DNA from: Algoriphagus formosus
Lineage (GTDB): Bacteria; Bacteroidota; Bacteroidia; Cytophagales; Cyclobacteriaceae
DNA: 64,000 nucleotides
Direction of reading: 5' to 3'
NCBI RefSeq assembly: GCF_002807035.1
Contig: NZ_NIUC01000001.1
Location: forward strand, 1,178,001 to 1,242,000
Part shown: piece by piece, positions 35,435 through 42,844 of the stretch
How the letters are laid out: the number at the start of each line of letters is the position of its first letter
How positions within the stretch are numbered: the first letter of the stretch is position 1
Made by a program: the position numbers and the translations under genes
Notes under the pieces: generated by a model
The model's database searches: none
Seen by the model: only the letters and a program-made list of their open reading frames with translations
What the model was told of the DNA's origin: nothing

Positions 35435-38400
35435 TTAGGATTCGATTTTAATATACTTTTTATAATCAGGATCATTTTTATTCTGCTGAGTCTGAAAACC
35501 GCCTGCATTAAAAATCCCTGGTTGAAGCTCCCAATCTTTTAAATCTATCTCGAGAGCTCCTATAGGTATTTTTGAAGCAACGTTTAAGGCCGATGATCCT
35601 TCTTTACCTTTTAATATCAATTTCTGAATTTTAGAGAATCTCTCTTGAATTGTCAGATTGAATCCGTAGGCCATTTCTTGATTATTTTCTTCAAAATTGA
35701 GTGATTTGAATCCATCCAGAATAATCTTCCCATTCCCCTCTATCCAAAGGTCTGCCTGAATCTCAGAATTGCTCAAATCAACCTCAAACTGATCCCGTAC
35801 AACTACTCTATTGGGAAAATAAAGCTCCTGTATTTTAGTTCCTTTTTGTTGAAAGCCAAACCGGGCACCTTTTTTATCTATAAAAATTGGGTTAAGGATT
35901 ACAGGTACCACAGATTTTGGATTGACCAAATGAGGATGATTCGAAAGCTCCACTTCTGGCTCAAACAAATTATCCAAATTGCTATACCAACTTATTCTAC
36001 CCCCTTTTATTTTAACTCGAAAACTATCATTATCTGTCAATAATTGGCGAAGTCGAAGCCCCTGTGGTCGATAATCAATACGCTCTGAATAGCATGGACT
36101 TAAATCCTCATTTACAAAAAACACATTCTCAAAACGGGCTTCAGAGCATAATGAATACATACAAGTTAAAATAGAACCTTTGGGAAAAGTCCTAGATAAC
36201 TCTTTAGGCTCCACATAAATTCTCTCTGCCTTACCAGAATAGCTTTTTGACAAAACAAGCTCTTCTTTTATCCCTGAATGGGGATCGAAGAGAACTACAG
36301 ACATTCCTTTTTTCCAACTATCGCTTCCCAAACTTCCAACCGAAAGGGACTTTACAGTTCCAGATAGCTCTTCACTTATTTCGGTCCAAAGAGGCCGGGA
36401 CGTACTACGGATCATTCCATGAATTTCCACATTCTTCATGACCATGTTTACATTGTAGTCAGTATACATCAAATGCCCCGGGGAGTCATTACCAAAGTTC
36501 CAAACGGCTTGGCACCCTTCAATTACTCTTCCATCCAGAAGGTGTTCTAGGGCACTTTTTTCTACTTTCAGCTCAATTGACGAAACCGGATCATCTATAG
36601 GCTTATCCAATTCAATTTCAGTATAAGTCACTCTTCGATCTCCTCTTTTTAACCTAGAAGGAGGAGAAGAATACTGCTCGGCAAATTGTGCCCAAGTCTT
36701 CCATTTCCGATTGGTTTTGATTATTTCAAACTTTTGGCCTGCAAACGTGAATACATCTCCCTTTTGGACGCTCCACCCCCAGATTTCTAAGACATTAGGG
36801 CCTTTTTTACCTATGATTCCATTTTTTGAAAAGTCATCTAGATCTTGGGAAATTATATCGCCTTTTGTAGGAATTTTATCAAAGGTCTTGACCTGCCTTG
36901 CAGAAAAGGAGACACCTGACAAGTCTTCATCTCCGTGAACCAACCAATGATCCCCATTAGAGTTCAATCCAACTCTAAATCCATCTACAATTAAATGGAC
37001 AGTTTCCGAACTTGTACTTGTTCCTCCTGTCCATTCCTGACATGCCAAATGATACCAGCTAAAATTCGGATCATCAAGTTCGATAGTTTGATGATCAAGC
37101 ATTCTAAGCCTGATTCCTTCAAACCTAAAGGGTTTTAGGGATTCCAATTCTATGAATCTCCCTCGCTGAACAGGGCTAACTCCTTCCCACTCTATACGTA
37201 GTCCACCGCTTTGCCTGGCTTTCATATTATTTAAATCTTTCGAAAACCAGTCCCCTTCAAAGCGATAGGTGCAAAACTCCTTGACATCTCTTTCGTCATG
37301 AATACCTCCACCATTACAATATCCTTGGTTGGGCATTGAAAAGGAAGTACCCGGCCGAACGAATCCCAAAGCATCTTCCATTGCCTTTCGAATACGATAT
37401 TGATCTGTGTTTCTAAACCTTTTAAGCCCGTATTGATAACTGAATGCGGAAGAATCAGAAAAAATCAAGCCATTAGGAGACCCAAATTGCACTACTCGCT
37501 GTGAATAATTAGAAGGCAAAAATTGCCATTCAAAATTTATATCCACTTTTCCCATGTCCGGTAAATGGAATAGCGCTCCATTTTCGCCAAAGGTTTCACT
37601 AAAACTGCCCGGCTGCTCCAAACCTCTCCCAAATTTATCACCATTGAAAGCGTCAGACCACATTAAATGAATAGCTGCTGAAGGTCCTTCCCCTAGAGTT
37701 TCAAAGTTCCACGTACTATCGGGAGGCACCACTATTTTCGGCATCCCCAATACTCCATAAACTTGTCCCGCCCTAGCTTTGAGGGTGGATTTTCTATTGA
37801 TTGAGGACGCCCATGACTCAATAGCAAATCGATTGTCAAAAAAGAAGATTCCATCTTGCTTTTCCATCACCTTGGGGCTTTCAAGGTCCCCTCCATTGTA
37901 AGGGAAATCAACGAGTAGATTTTTATCATCCAAAACTTCCAAAACTCGTGAGTAAACAACCGTAAGGGCACCTGGAAAATAATTTCGCCCTCTCTCTGGA
38001 TATTCAAAACTACTCCTATGTACGCGGGAAGGCTCTAACCACATTCCGATATATTCGGATGAAAAAACGCCCTCTTCTCCTTGATAAGTAACTTTGCAGC
38101 GATTGTTGTCTTGAGTCTCATATTTCAGAGTACCCCAAAACATCCGATGGAAGGCGTTCCCTCCAAATTTTTCTAGAGTATCAAATTCATCAGAAGAGTC
38201 AACTGGTTTGATTTCTTGGATTCCTATCTTATCCTTTTCTTTTGGTGTATTTTTTTCATCTTCTACAACGTCAGTCACAATCGGTACCACGACCGCATCT
38301 TCAATCACTTTTTCCTCCTGAGTTTCCTTTTTATCTGAAAACTCAGCCGAAAAAATTTTCCCATTGATTTCAATTGTTTCTATAGGGACAGGATTCCCAT

Positions 38401-38449
38401 CAGCGTCATTTAGACTTATAGTTAAGTGAAGAGGTTTTGAATGATTCAT
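35435..38449 (-). CDS. Unrecognised 1004-residue protein, possible beta-helix
   Basis: I cannot assign this protein. It has no signal peptide or membrane span. Residues 1-35 look like a small beta domain (LHLTISLNDADGNPVPIETIEING). Residues about 36-85 are a disordered, charged linker rich in Lys, Glu and Val. The remaining about 900 residues are dense in short strands and turns (DGIFFFDNRFAIESWASSINRKSTL; NMVMKNVEIHGMI; ARFENVFFVNEDL; FRVKIKGGRISWYSNLDNLFEP), a look shared with right-handed parallel beta-helix and tail-spike proteins. Polar motifs such as YCNGGGIHDERDVKEFCTYRFEGDW are possible sites. It is a single-gene unit with its own terminator, divergent from prs. Location and role are unknown. 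Confidence 0.7.
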   Translation of the reverse strand: MNHSKPLHLTISLNDADGNPVPIETIEINGKIFSAEFSDKKETQEEKVIEDAVVVPIVTDVVEDEKNTPKEKDKIGIQEIKPVDSSDEFDTLEKFGGNAFHRMFWGTLKYETQDNNRCKVTYQGEEGVFSSEYIGMWLEPSRVHRSSFEYPERGRNYFPGALTVVYSRVLEVLDDKNLLVDFPYNGGDLESPKVMEKQDGIFFFDNRFAIESWASSINRKSTLKARAGQVYGVLGMPKIVVPPDSTWNFETLGEGPSAAIHLMWSDAFNGDKFGRGLEQPGSFSETFGENGALFHLPDMGKVDINFEWQFLPSNYSQRVVQFGSPNGLIFSDSSAFSYQYGLKRFRNTDQYRIRKAMEDALGFVRPGTSFSMPNQGYCNGGGIHDERDVKEFCTYRFEGDWFSKDLNNMKARQSGGLRIEWEGVSPVQRGRFIELESLKPFRFEGIRLRMLDHQTIELDDPNFSWYHLACQEWTGGTSTSSETVHLIVDGFRVGLNSNGDHWLVHGDEDLSGVSFSARQVKTFDKIPTKGDIISQDLDDFSKNGIIGKKGPNVLEIWGWSVQKGDVFTFAGQKFEIIKTNRKWKTWAQFAEQYSSPPSRLKRGDRRVTYTEIELDKPIDDPVSSIELKVEKSALEHLLDGRVIEGCQAVWNFGNDSPGHLMYTDYNVNMVMKNVEIHGMIRSTSRPLWTEISEELSGTVKSLSVGSLGSDSWKKGMSVVLFDPHSGIKEELVLSKSYSGKAERIYVEPKELSRTFPKGSILTCMYSLCSEARFENVFFVNEDLSPCYSERIDYRPQGLRLRQLLTDNDSFRVKIKGGRISWYSNLDNLFEPEVELSNHPHLVNPKSVVPVILNPIFIDKKGARFGFQQKGTKIQELYFPNRVVVRDQFEVDLSNSEIQADLWIEGNGKIILDGFKSLNFEENNQEMAYGFNLTIQERFSKIQKLILKGKEGSSALNVASKIPIGALEIDLKDWELQPGIFNAGGFQTQQNKNDPDYKKYIKIES

Positions 38450-38597
38450 GTCAAAAAGAGTTTTAAAAAGCTGATATTCTTAAAGATACAGATTCATTAA
38501 GGTTCATAAAAAAACCTGAGCATTTTTTTTAAACATCCGGAAAATCAACAAACCATTTAGAAAATCTTTGTCCTTTCCCATCCCCATCAAAAATTCT

Positions 38598-38605
38598 TAC
38601 TTTTG
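38598..38605 (+). promoter_or_regulatory. -7 box of prs
   Basis: TACTTTTG matches TAnnTTTG, 44 bases before the prs ATG. A TTTG lies further up (38567-38570), but at 27 bases the spacing is too long for the usual -33 box. Confidence 0.55.
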
Positions 38606-38649
38606 TTTCAAATCAAAACAAAACCGCTTCCTTCTAAATCAACCCATTC

Positions 38650-39576
38650 ATGTCCGAGGTCAAAATATTTGCAGGATCAAACAGTACAGATCTTGCCAAG
38701 AAAATTTCAAAGAATTTTGGAAAAAATCTTGGCGATTTAACCCTATCGAGATTCAGCGATGGGGAAATGTCTCCAAGCTACAATGAATCCATTCGTGGAT
38801 GCAATGTTTTTATTATCCAAGGAACCAATCCTCCTAGTGATAATATTCTGGAACTTTGCCTCATGATCGATGCGGCCAAGCGCGCCAGTGCTTACAAGGT
38901 CTGTGCAGTTATCCCTTACTTTGGATATGCCCGACAAGACCGTAAAGATCGACCTCGGGTATCTATCGCGGCAAAATTAATAGCCAATATGCTCACTTCA
39001 GCTGGTGCGGACAGAATCATGACCTGTGATCTACATGCTGGTCAAATTCAAGGATTTTTTGACATACCATTGGATCATTTGAATGGATCAGCTATCTTTG
39101 TGCCCTATTTGCAAATGCTGAACCTGCCGGATCTCATTTTCGCCTCTCCTGATGTGGGTGGTGTAGCTAGAGCAAGGGCTTACGCAAAGCATTTTGAAGT
39201 AGAAATGGTCGTCTGTGATAAGCATAGAAAAAGAGCCAACGAAATCGCCTCTATGCAGGTGATTGGAGATGTAGAAGGAAAGGATGTGGTTTTAGTAGAT
39301 GATTTGGTAGACACAGCAGGTACACTTTGCAAAGCTGCCCAAATAATCATGGACAAAGGAGCTAAATCAGTCAGAGCAATTGCAACGCACGGAGTTCTTT
39401 CTGGAAAGGCTTATGAAAATATCGAAAACTCCGCTTTAGCAGAATTAGTCATTACAGACACGATTCCACTAAAACAGAAATCATCCAAAATACATGTACT
39501 CACTGTAGCGGACCTTTTTTCAAAGGCAATCCACGCTGTGACAGGTAATACTTCTATCAGCTCCTTATTTATCTAA
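38650..39576 (+). CDS. prs: Ribose-phosphate pyrophosphokinase
   Basis: 308 residues. Signatures include FAGSNSTDLAKKISKNFGKNLGDLTLSRFSDGE, the ATP flexible loop YFGYARQDRKDRPR, the divalent-metal site DLHAGQIQGFFDIPLDHL, and the PRPP-binding loop VVLVDDLVDTAGT. The enzyme makes phosphoribosyl pyrophosphate from ribose 5-phosphate and ATP, feeding purine, pyrimidine, NAD, histidine and tryptophan synthesis. rplY follows after 25 bases and may be cotranscribed; the same pairing occurs in other Bacteroidota. Confidence 0.97.
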   Translation: MSEVKIFAGSNSTDLAKKISKNFGKNLGDLTLSRFSDGEMSPSYNESIRGCNVFIIQGTNPPSDNILELCLMIDAAKRASAYKVCAVIPYFGYARQDRKDRPRVSIAAKLIANMLTSAGADRIMTCDLHAGQIQGFFDIPLDHLNGSAIFVPYLQMLNLPDLIFASPDVGGVARARAYAKHFEVEMVVCDKHRKRANEIASMQVIGDVEGKDVVLVDDLVDTAGTLCKAAQIIMDKGAKSVRAIATHGVLSGKAYENIENSALAELVITDTIPLKQKSSKIHVLTVADLFSKAIHAVTGNTSISSLFI

Positions 39577-39601
39577 AAACCAATTTTAAATACAAATACA
39601 C

Positions 39602-40183
39602 ATGAAAACACTAGAGATTATAGGGTTTAAAAGAGCAAATCTCGACAGTGCGAGTTTGAAAGAAATCAGAGAATCAGGTAGCGTACCTTGCGTAGTGTAC
39701 GGACCAGGTATCCCTGAGCAGATTCACTTCCACAGTCCTGCTATCCTTTTCAGAGACTTGATCTACACTCCTGAGGTTCACTTGGTAGACCTTAACGTTG
39801 AAGGAACTCACATCAAGGCTGTGTTGAAAGATGCGCAGTTCCATCCAGTCAGTGAAGTTTTACTTCACGTGGACTTCATGGCTTACACTGAAGACAGACC
39901 TATCAAGTTTGAGATTCCAGTGAAAGTAGTAGGTAACTCTCCTGGTATCACAAAAGGTGGTAAACTAGAATTGAAAACCAGATCATTGAAAGTAAAGGGA
40001 CTTGCAAAGGATTTCCCTGATTTCATTGAGGTTGATATTTCTAAGCTTGATCTTGGAAAGTCTTTCAAAGTAGGCGAATTGAAGCCTGAGAACTTTGAAA
40101 TTCTAACGAGTCCAAATGTATCCATCGTGACTATCGGAATTCCAAGAGCACTTCGTGGCAAAAAAGGTGGCGATGAGGAATAA
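39602..40183 (+). CDS. rplY: 50S ribosomal protein L25 (CTC/TL5 type)
   Basis: 193 residues, the long form. The N-terminal L25 domain (about 1-95) has GFKRANLDSASLKEIRESGSVPCVVYGPG and VHLVDLNVEGTHIKAVLKDAQFHPVSEVLLHVDFM. The C-terminal TL5-type beta domain (PIKFEIPVKVVGNSPGITKGGKLELKTRSLKVKGLAKDFPDFIEVDIS) makes it a general-stress CTC-type protein. It binds 5S rRNA in the large subunit. The end is charged (GKKGGDEE). A clear terminator follows, and pth starts right after it. Confidence 0.96.
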   Translation: MKTLEIIGFKRANLDSASLKEIRESGSVPCVVYGPGIPEQIHFHSPAILFRDLIYTPEVHLVDLNVEGTHIKAVLKDAQFHPVSEVLLHVDFMAYTEDRPIKFEIPVKVVGNSPGITKGGKLELKTRSLKVKGLAKDFPDFIEVDISKLDLGKSFKVGELKPENFEILTSPNVSIVTIGIPRALRGKKGGDEE

Positions 40184-40202
40184 TCAATTAGAATCTTGAT
40201 CA

Positions 40203-40234
40203 AATCCTGCCTCCAAAGGGCAGGATTTTTTTAT
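40203..40234 (+). terminator. Terminator of prs-rplY
   Basis: AATCCTGCC-tccaaag-GGCAGGATT followed by seven T. Confidence 0.93.
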
Positions 40235-40256
40235 TTTCATACAGGACAGCATAAGC

Positions 40257-40817
40257 ATGAAATATCTAATAGTAGGACTAGGTAATATTGGACCGGAATA
40301 CGAGCTCACAAGGCATAATATTGGGTTTCTGACTTTGGATAGACTAGCTGAAAAAACAGGTGCAGACTGGAAAAGTGACCGCTTAGCCTTCAAAACTGAA
40401 ATCAAGCATAAAGGGCGAACACTACATTTAATCAAACCTACCACTTACATGAATCTCAGTGGTAAGGCTGTCAACTATTGGATGAAAGAGCTCAACGTAT
40501 CGAAGGAAAATATACTCGTTCTAGTCGATGACGTTGCTATTCCATTCGGCAAATTACGAATGCGTGCCAAAGGGAGCTCTGCCGGTCATAATGGACTAAA
40601 AAACATTGAAGCGCTGTGCGGAGGGCAAGACTATCCGAGACTAAGAATGGGGATTGGAGATGACTTCCCAAAAGGGCGACAGGTAGATTATGTCTTAGGT
40701 AGATTTACTCAAAATGAGTTTGATGAGTTACCCATTATGATGGACAAAGCCATAGAAATGATTTTTGGGTTCTGTACCATAGGCATATCCCAAACTATGA
40801 CCCAATTTAATGACTGA
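40257..40817 (+). CDS. pth: Peptidyl-tRNA hydrolase
   Basis: 186 residues. Conserved segments are LIVGLGNIGPEYELTRHNIGFLTLDRLA with the catalytic His, KPTTYMNLSGKAV, LVLVDDVAIPFGKLRMRAKGSSAGHNGLKNIE and YPRLRMGIGDDFPKG. The enzyme releases tRNA from stalled peptidyl-tRNA and is essential in most bacteria. It begins 22 bases after the rplY terminator and has its own terminator downstream. Confidence 0.97.
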   Translation: MKYLIVGLGNIGPEYELTRHNIGFLTLDRLAEKTGADWKSDRLAFKTEIKHKGRTLHLIKPTTYMNLSGKAVNYWMKELNVSKENILVLVDDVAIPFGKLRMRAKGSSAGHNGLKNIEALCGGQDYPRLRMGIGDDFPKGRQVDYVLGRFTQNEFDELPIMMDKAIEMIFGFCTIGISQTMTQFND

Positions 40818-40824
40818 TTTAAAA

Positions 40825-40856
40825 GGGAGATTTGGAAATGACCAAATCTCCCTCTT
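40825..40856 (+). terminator. Terminator of pth
   Basis: GGGAGATTTGG-AAATGA-CCAAATCTCCC is an 11-bp perfect stem followed by TCTTTATTT. Confidence 0.9.
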
Positions 40857-40874
40857 TATTTGTATCACTTCAGG

Positions 40875-40988
40875 CAACTGATTTATAAAGAAGAGGCGAG
40901 AGAATAGGCTCCATGACCCTCTGGCAACCATCCCGAAATTTCTTCGGGAAAGGTGCCAAATCCTACCCAAATTGGGAACTATAAGTTG
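40875..40988 (+). promoter_or_regulatory. SAM riboswitch (S-box/SAM-I-like) upstream of metZ
   Basis: The core elements of the S-box fold are present in order: AAGAAGAGGCGAG, TGACCCTCTGGCAACC with the conserved GGCAACC, a P3 hairpin (TCCCGAA-atttc-TTCGGGA, 40931-40947), and GGTGCCAAATCCTACC. The closing P1 helix can be drawn: CAAC-tgat-TTATA (40875-40887) with TATAA-GTTG (40980-40988). S-box riboswitches bind S-adenosylmethionine and lower expression of methionine genes. The next gene, metZ, is a classic target. Confidence 0.88.
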
Positions 40989-41024
40989 GCGTAAAATCTA
41001 CCCCTATTTCTGGTTCGGTGTGAA

Positions 41025-41071
41025 TTTTTGGGAAAATCTTTATCAGTCGCATAGCCTGATTTTTCCAAAAA
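41025..41071 (+). promoter_or_regulatory. Start-proximal hairpin, likely expression platform of the SAM riboswitch
   Basis: TTTTTGGGAAAATC (41025-41038) pairs with GATTTTTCCAAAAA (41058-41071): 14 consecutive pairs with one G-U. The 3' arm ends nine bases before the metZ ATG at 41081. No U-tract follows, so a terminator is unlikely. Control of translation start is the better guess. Confidence 0.65.
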
Positions 41072-41080
41072 AATTAATCT

Positions 41081-42247
41081 ATGGCACATTTCGAAACAGA
41101 GTCAATCCGAACCCAATCCCGAACCAACGAGCGGGAACACTCAGCCCCTATTTTTCTGACATCAAGCTTTACATTCGATTCTGCTGAAGAAGCTAGAGCG
41201 ACTTTTGCTGATGAAACCCCAGGAAATATTTATTCCCGATACGCTAATCCCAATTCCTCAGAATTGATCGAAAAGGTCTGTCGAGCAGAGGGAACTGAAG
41301 ATGGGGTAGCTACTGCCTCCGGAATGGCAGCGATGTTTGGAAGTATAGCCTCTCTCCTCCAGCAAGGAGACCATGTCTTGGCGGCACGCTCACTTTTTGG
41401 CTCTACTCATCAATTACTCACTCGAGTCTTTCCAAAATGGGGAATCACCTCCACTTATGGAGATATTTCGGACTATCAAAACTGGGAAAAGCTTTTACAG
41501 CCGAATACGAAAATGCTCTTTTTGGAAACCCCTTCCAACCCAGGTCTGGAAATCATCGACCTGGAGTGGGCAGGAAAGTTCGCCGCTGCACACAATCTGA
41601 TTTTGGTAGTGGACAATTGCTTTGCGACTCCCTATTTGCAGCAGCCTGCCAAATGGGGTGCCCATATCGTCACGCACAGTGCTACGAAATACATCGATGG
41701 GCAAGGACGCGTCTTAGGTGGACTGATTTTAGGCAAAAAAGACCTGATCAAAGAGGTTCAGTTTTTTACCCGACATACGGGTCCTGCTATCTCACCTTTC
41801 AATGCTTGGATGCTATCAAAGAGCATGGAAACACTGGCTGTTCGTATGGACAGGCATTGTGAAAGCGCATTAAAAATTGCCAGCTACTTTGAGGGGAAAT
41901 CGGGCATAAATGAAGTAAAGTACCCATTCCTAAAATCTCACCCTCAACATCACCTTGCTCAAAAACAAATGAGTCAGGGAGGAGGAATAGTAACCTTAAA
42001 TCTCGAGGGTGGCATCAGTCGGGCACAACGATTCATTGATCAACTACAAATGATCTCTATCACTGCAAATCTTGGAGATAGCCGAAGTATCATTACGCAC
42101 CCTGCCTCTACCACACATAGCAAGCTTACTGAAGAGGAGCGGGAAAAAGTAGGCATTCACCCTGGACTTATCAGGCTTTCAGTTGGATTAGAACATCCTG
42201 AGGATATTGTAAAGGATGTGGAACGAGCCTTGGAAGGATCCAAATAA
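41081..42247 (+). CDS. metZ: O-succinylhomoserine sulfhydrylase (PLP enzyme)
   Basis: 388 residues, Cys/Met-metabolism PLP family. The PLP Lys is in THSATKYIDGQGRVLGG. Other signatures are YSRYANPNSSELIEKVCRAEG, ATASGMAAMFGSIASLLQQGD, SLFGSTHQLLTRVFPKWGI, LETPSNPGLEIIDLEWAG, and the C-terminal RLSVGLEHPEDIVKDVERAL. TKYIDGQGR with LGG is typical of MetZ rather than cystathionine synthase. It makes homocysteine from O-succinylhomoserine and sulfide for methionine synthesis. A SAM riboswitch in the leader shows feedback by the end product. O-acetylhomoserine as substrate cannot be excluded. Confidence 0.93.
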   Translation: MAHFETESIRTQSRTNEREHSAPIFLTSSFTFDSAEEARATFADETPGNIYSRYANPNSSELIEKVCRAEGTEDGVATASGMAAMFGSIASLLQQGDHVLAARSLFGSTHQLLTRVFPKWGITSTYGDISDYQNWEKLLQPNTKMLFLETPSNPGLEIIDLEWAGKFAAAHNLILVVDNCFATPYLQQPAKWGAHIVTHSATKYIDGQGRVLGGLILGKKDLIKEVQFFTRHTGPAISPFNAWMLSKSMETLAVRMDRHCESALKIASYFEGKSGINEVKYPFLKSHPQHHLAQKQMSQGGGIVTLNLEGGISRAQRFIDQLQMISITANLGDSRSIITHPASTTHSKLTEEEREKVGIHPGLIRLSVGLEHPEDIVKDVERALEGSK

Positions 42248-42268
42248 AAAAGCGACTTAGAGTCGCTT
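42244..42268. terminator. Terminator between metZ and the CBS gene
   Basis: AAGCGACT-tag-AGTCGCTT. The A-run on the left makes it a better terminator for the minus-strand CBS gene. Confidence 0.8.
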
Positions 42269-42274
42269 AAAATT

Positions 42275-42736
42275 TCACCAAGTCGTATGCTTGAGTTTAG
42301 GAAAGGCCCGAATAATATCACTGAGACTGATTTGCCCTACTAATCTATTATCCTTCAAAACTGGAAAACGACGTATCTTAAGCTCTAAAAACTTTCCTGC
42401 TGCATCAAAAAGCGATAGATCCGGTGATAAAGTCATCACATCTGTGCTCATGTGCTCTTTTACCTTTGCAGGAAACTTCGGTGTATTGGTGTATTTCCCT
42501 TTGATGATTTCTTTCAGACAATCTACCTCGGAAATGATTCCTACCAAGCCCCCTGATTCATCCACCACCGGGGCTCCGGATATTTTTCTTTTTGTCAGCA
42601 CCTCAAGTACCTGGTCAATGGTGTCTTCCGGATGAAAAGTCACCAAATTGGTACTCATGTGATCTCTGACCAAAATGGGAGCCGGAGTATTTCTTTTTGG
42701 CTCCGCTAGTCTTACTCCTTGAAAACTTTTAACCAT
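42275..42736 (-). CDS. Stand-alone CBS-pair protein
   Basis: 153 residues consisting of two CBS motifs. The first is VRDHMSTNLVTFHPEDTIDQVLEVLTKRKISGAPVVDESGGLVGIISEVD (about 22-72) and the second is KVKEHMSTDVMTLSPDLSLFDAAGKFLELKIRRFPVLKDNRLVGQISLSDII (about 88-142). CBS pairs bind adenine nucleotides such as AMP, ATP or SAM and regulate partner proteins. No partner is fused or adjacent in an operon. Its position next to metZ is convergent, so it does not imply shared control. Confidence 0.9.
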   Translation of the reverse strand: MVKSFQGVRLAEPKRNTPAPILVRDHMSTNLVTFHPEDTIDQVLEVLTKRKISGAPVVDESGGLVGIISEVDCLKEIIKGKYTNTPKFPAKVKEHMSTDVMTLSPDLSLFDAAGKFLELKIRRFPVLKDNRLVGQISLSDIIRAFPKLKHTTW

Positions 42737-42844
42737 GATTGAGATTTTTTTAAAGCGAACTTATAAACTACTGAATTTAAGCTTGAAATCCAATCATTAA
42801 ACTAAAAAATATATATTTTCAGACTTTTATTTTGATATAATTGA

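Noticed and set aside
32622..38449. M14 peptidase and 1004-aa protein as a two-gene toxin or injection system
   Set aside because: A terminator separates them, no secretion structural genes are nearby, and the peptidase is an ordinary exported digestive type.
39852..39878. Inverted repeat GTGAAGT-TTT-ACTTCAC and a CACGTG core as a possible parS site
   Set aside because: It lies inside the rplY coding sequence and matches the universal parS at only about 10 of 16 positions; another CACGTG at about 26299 is equally poor.
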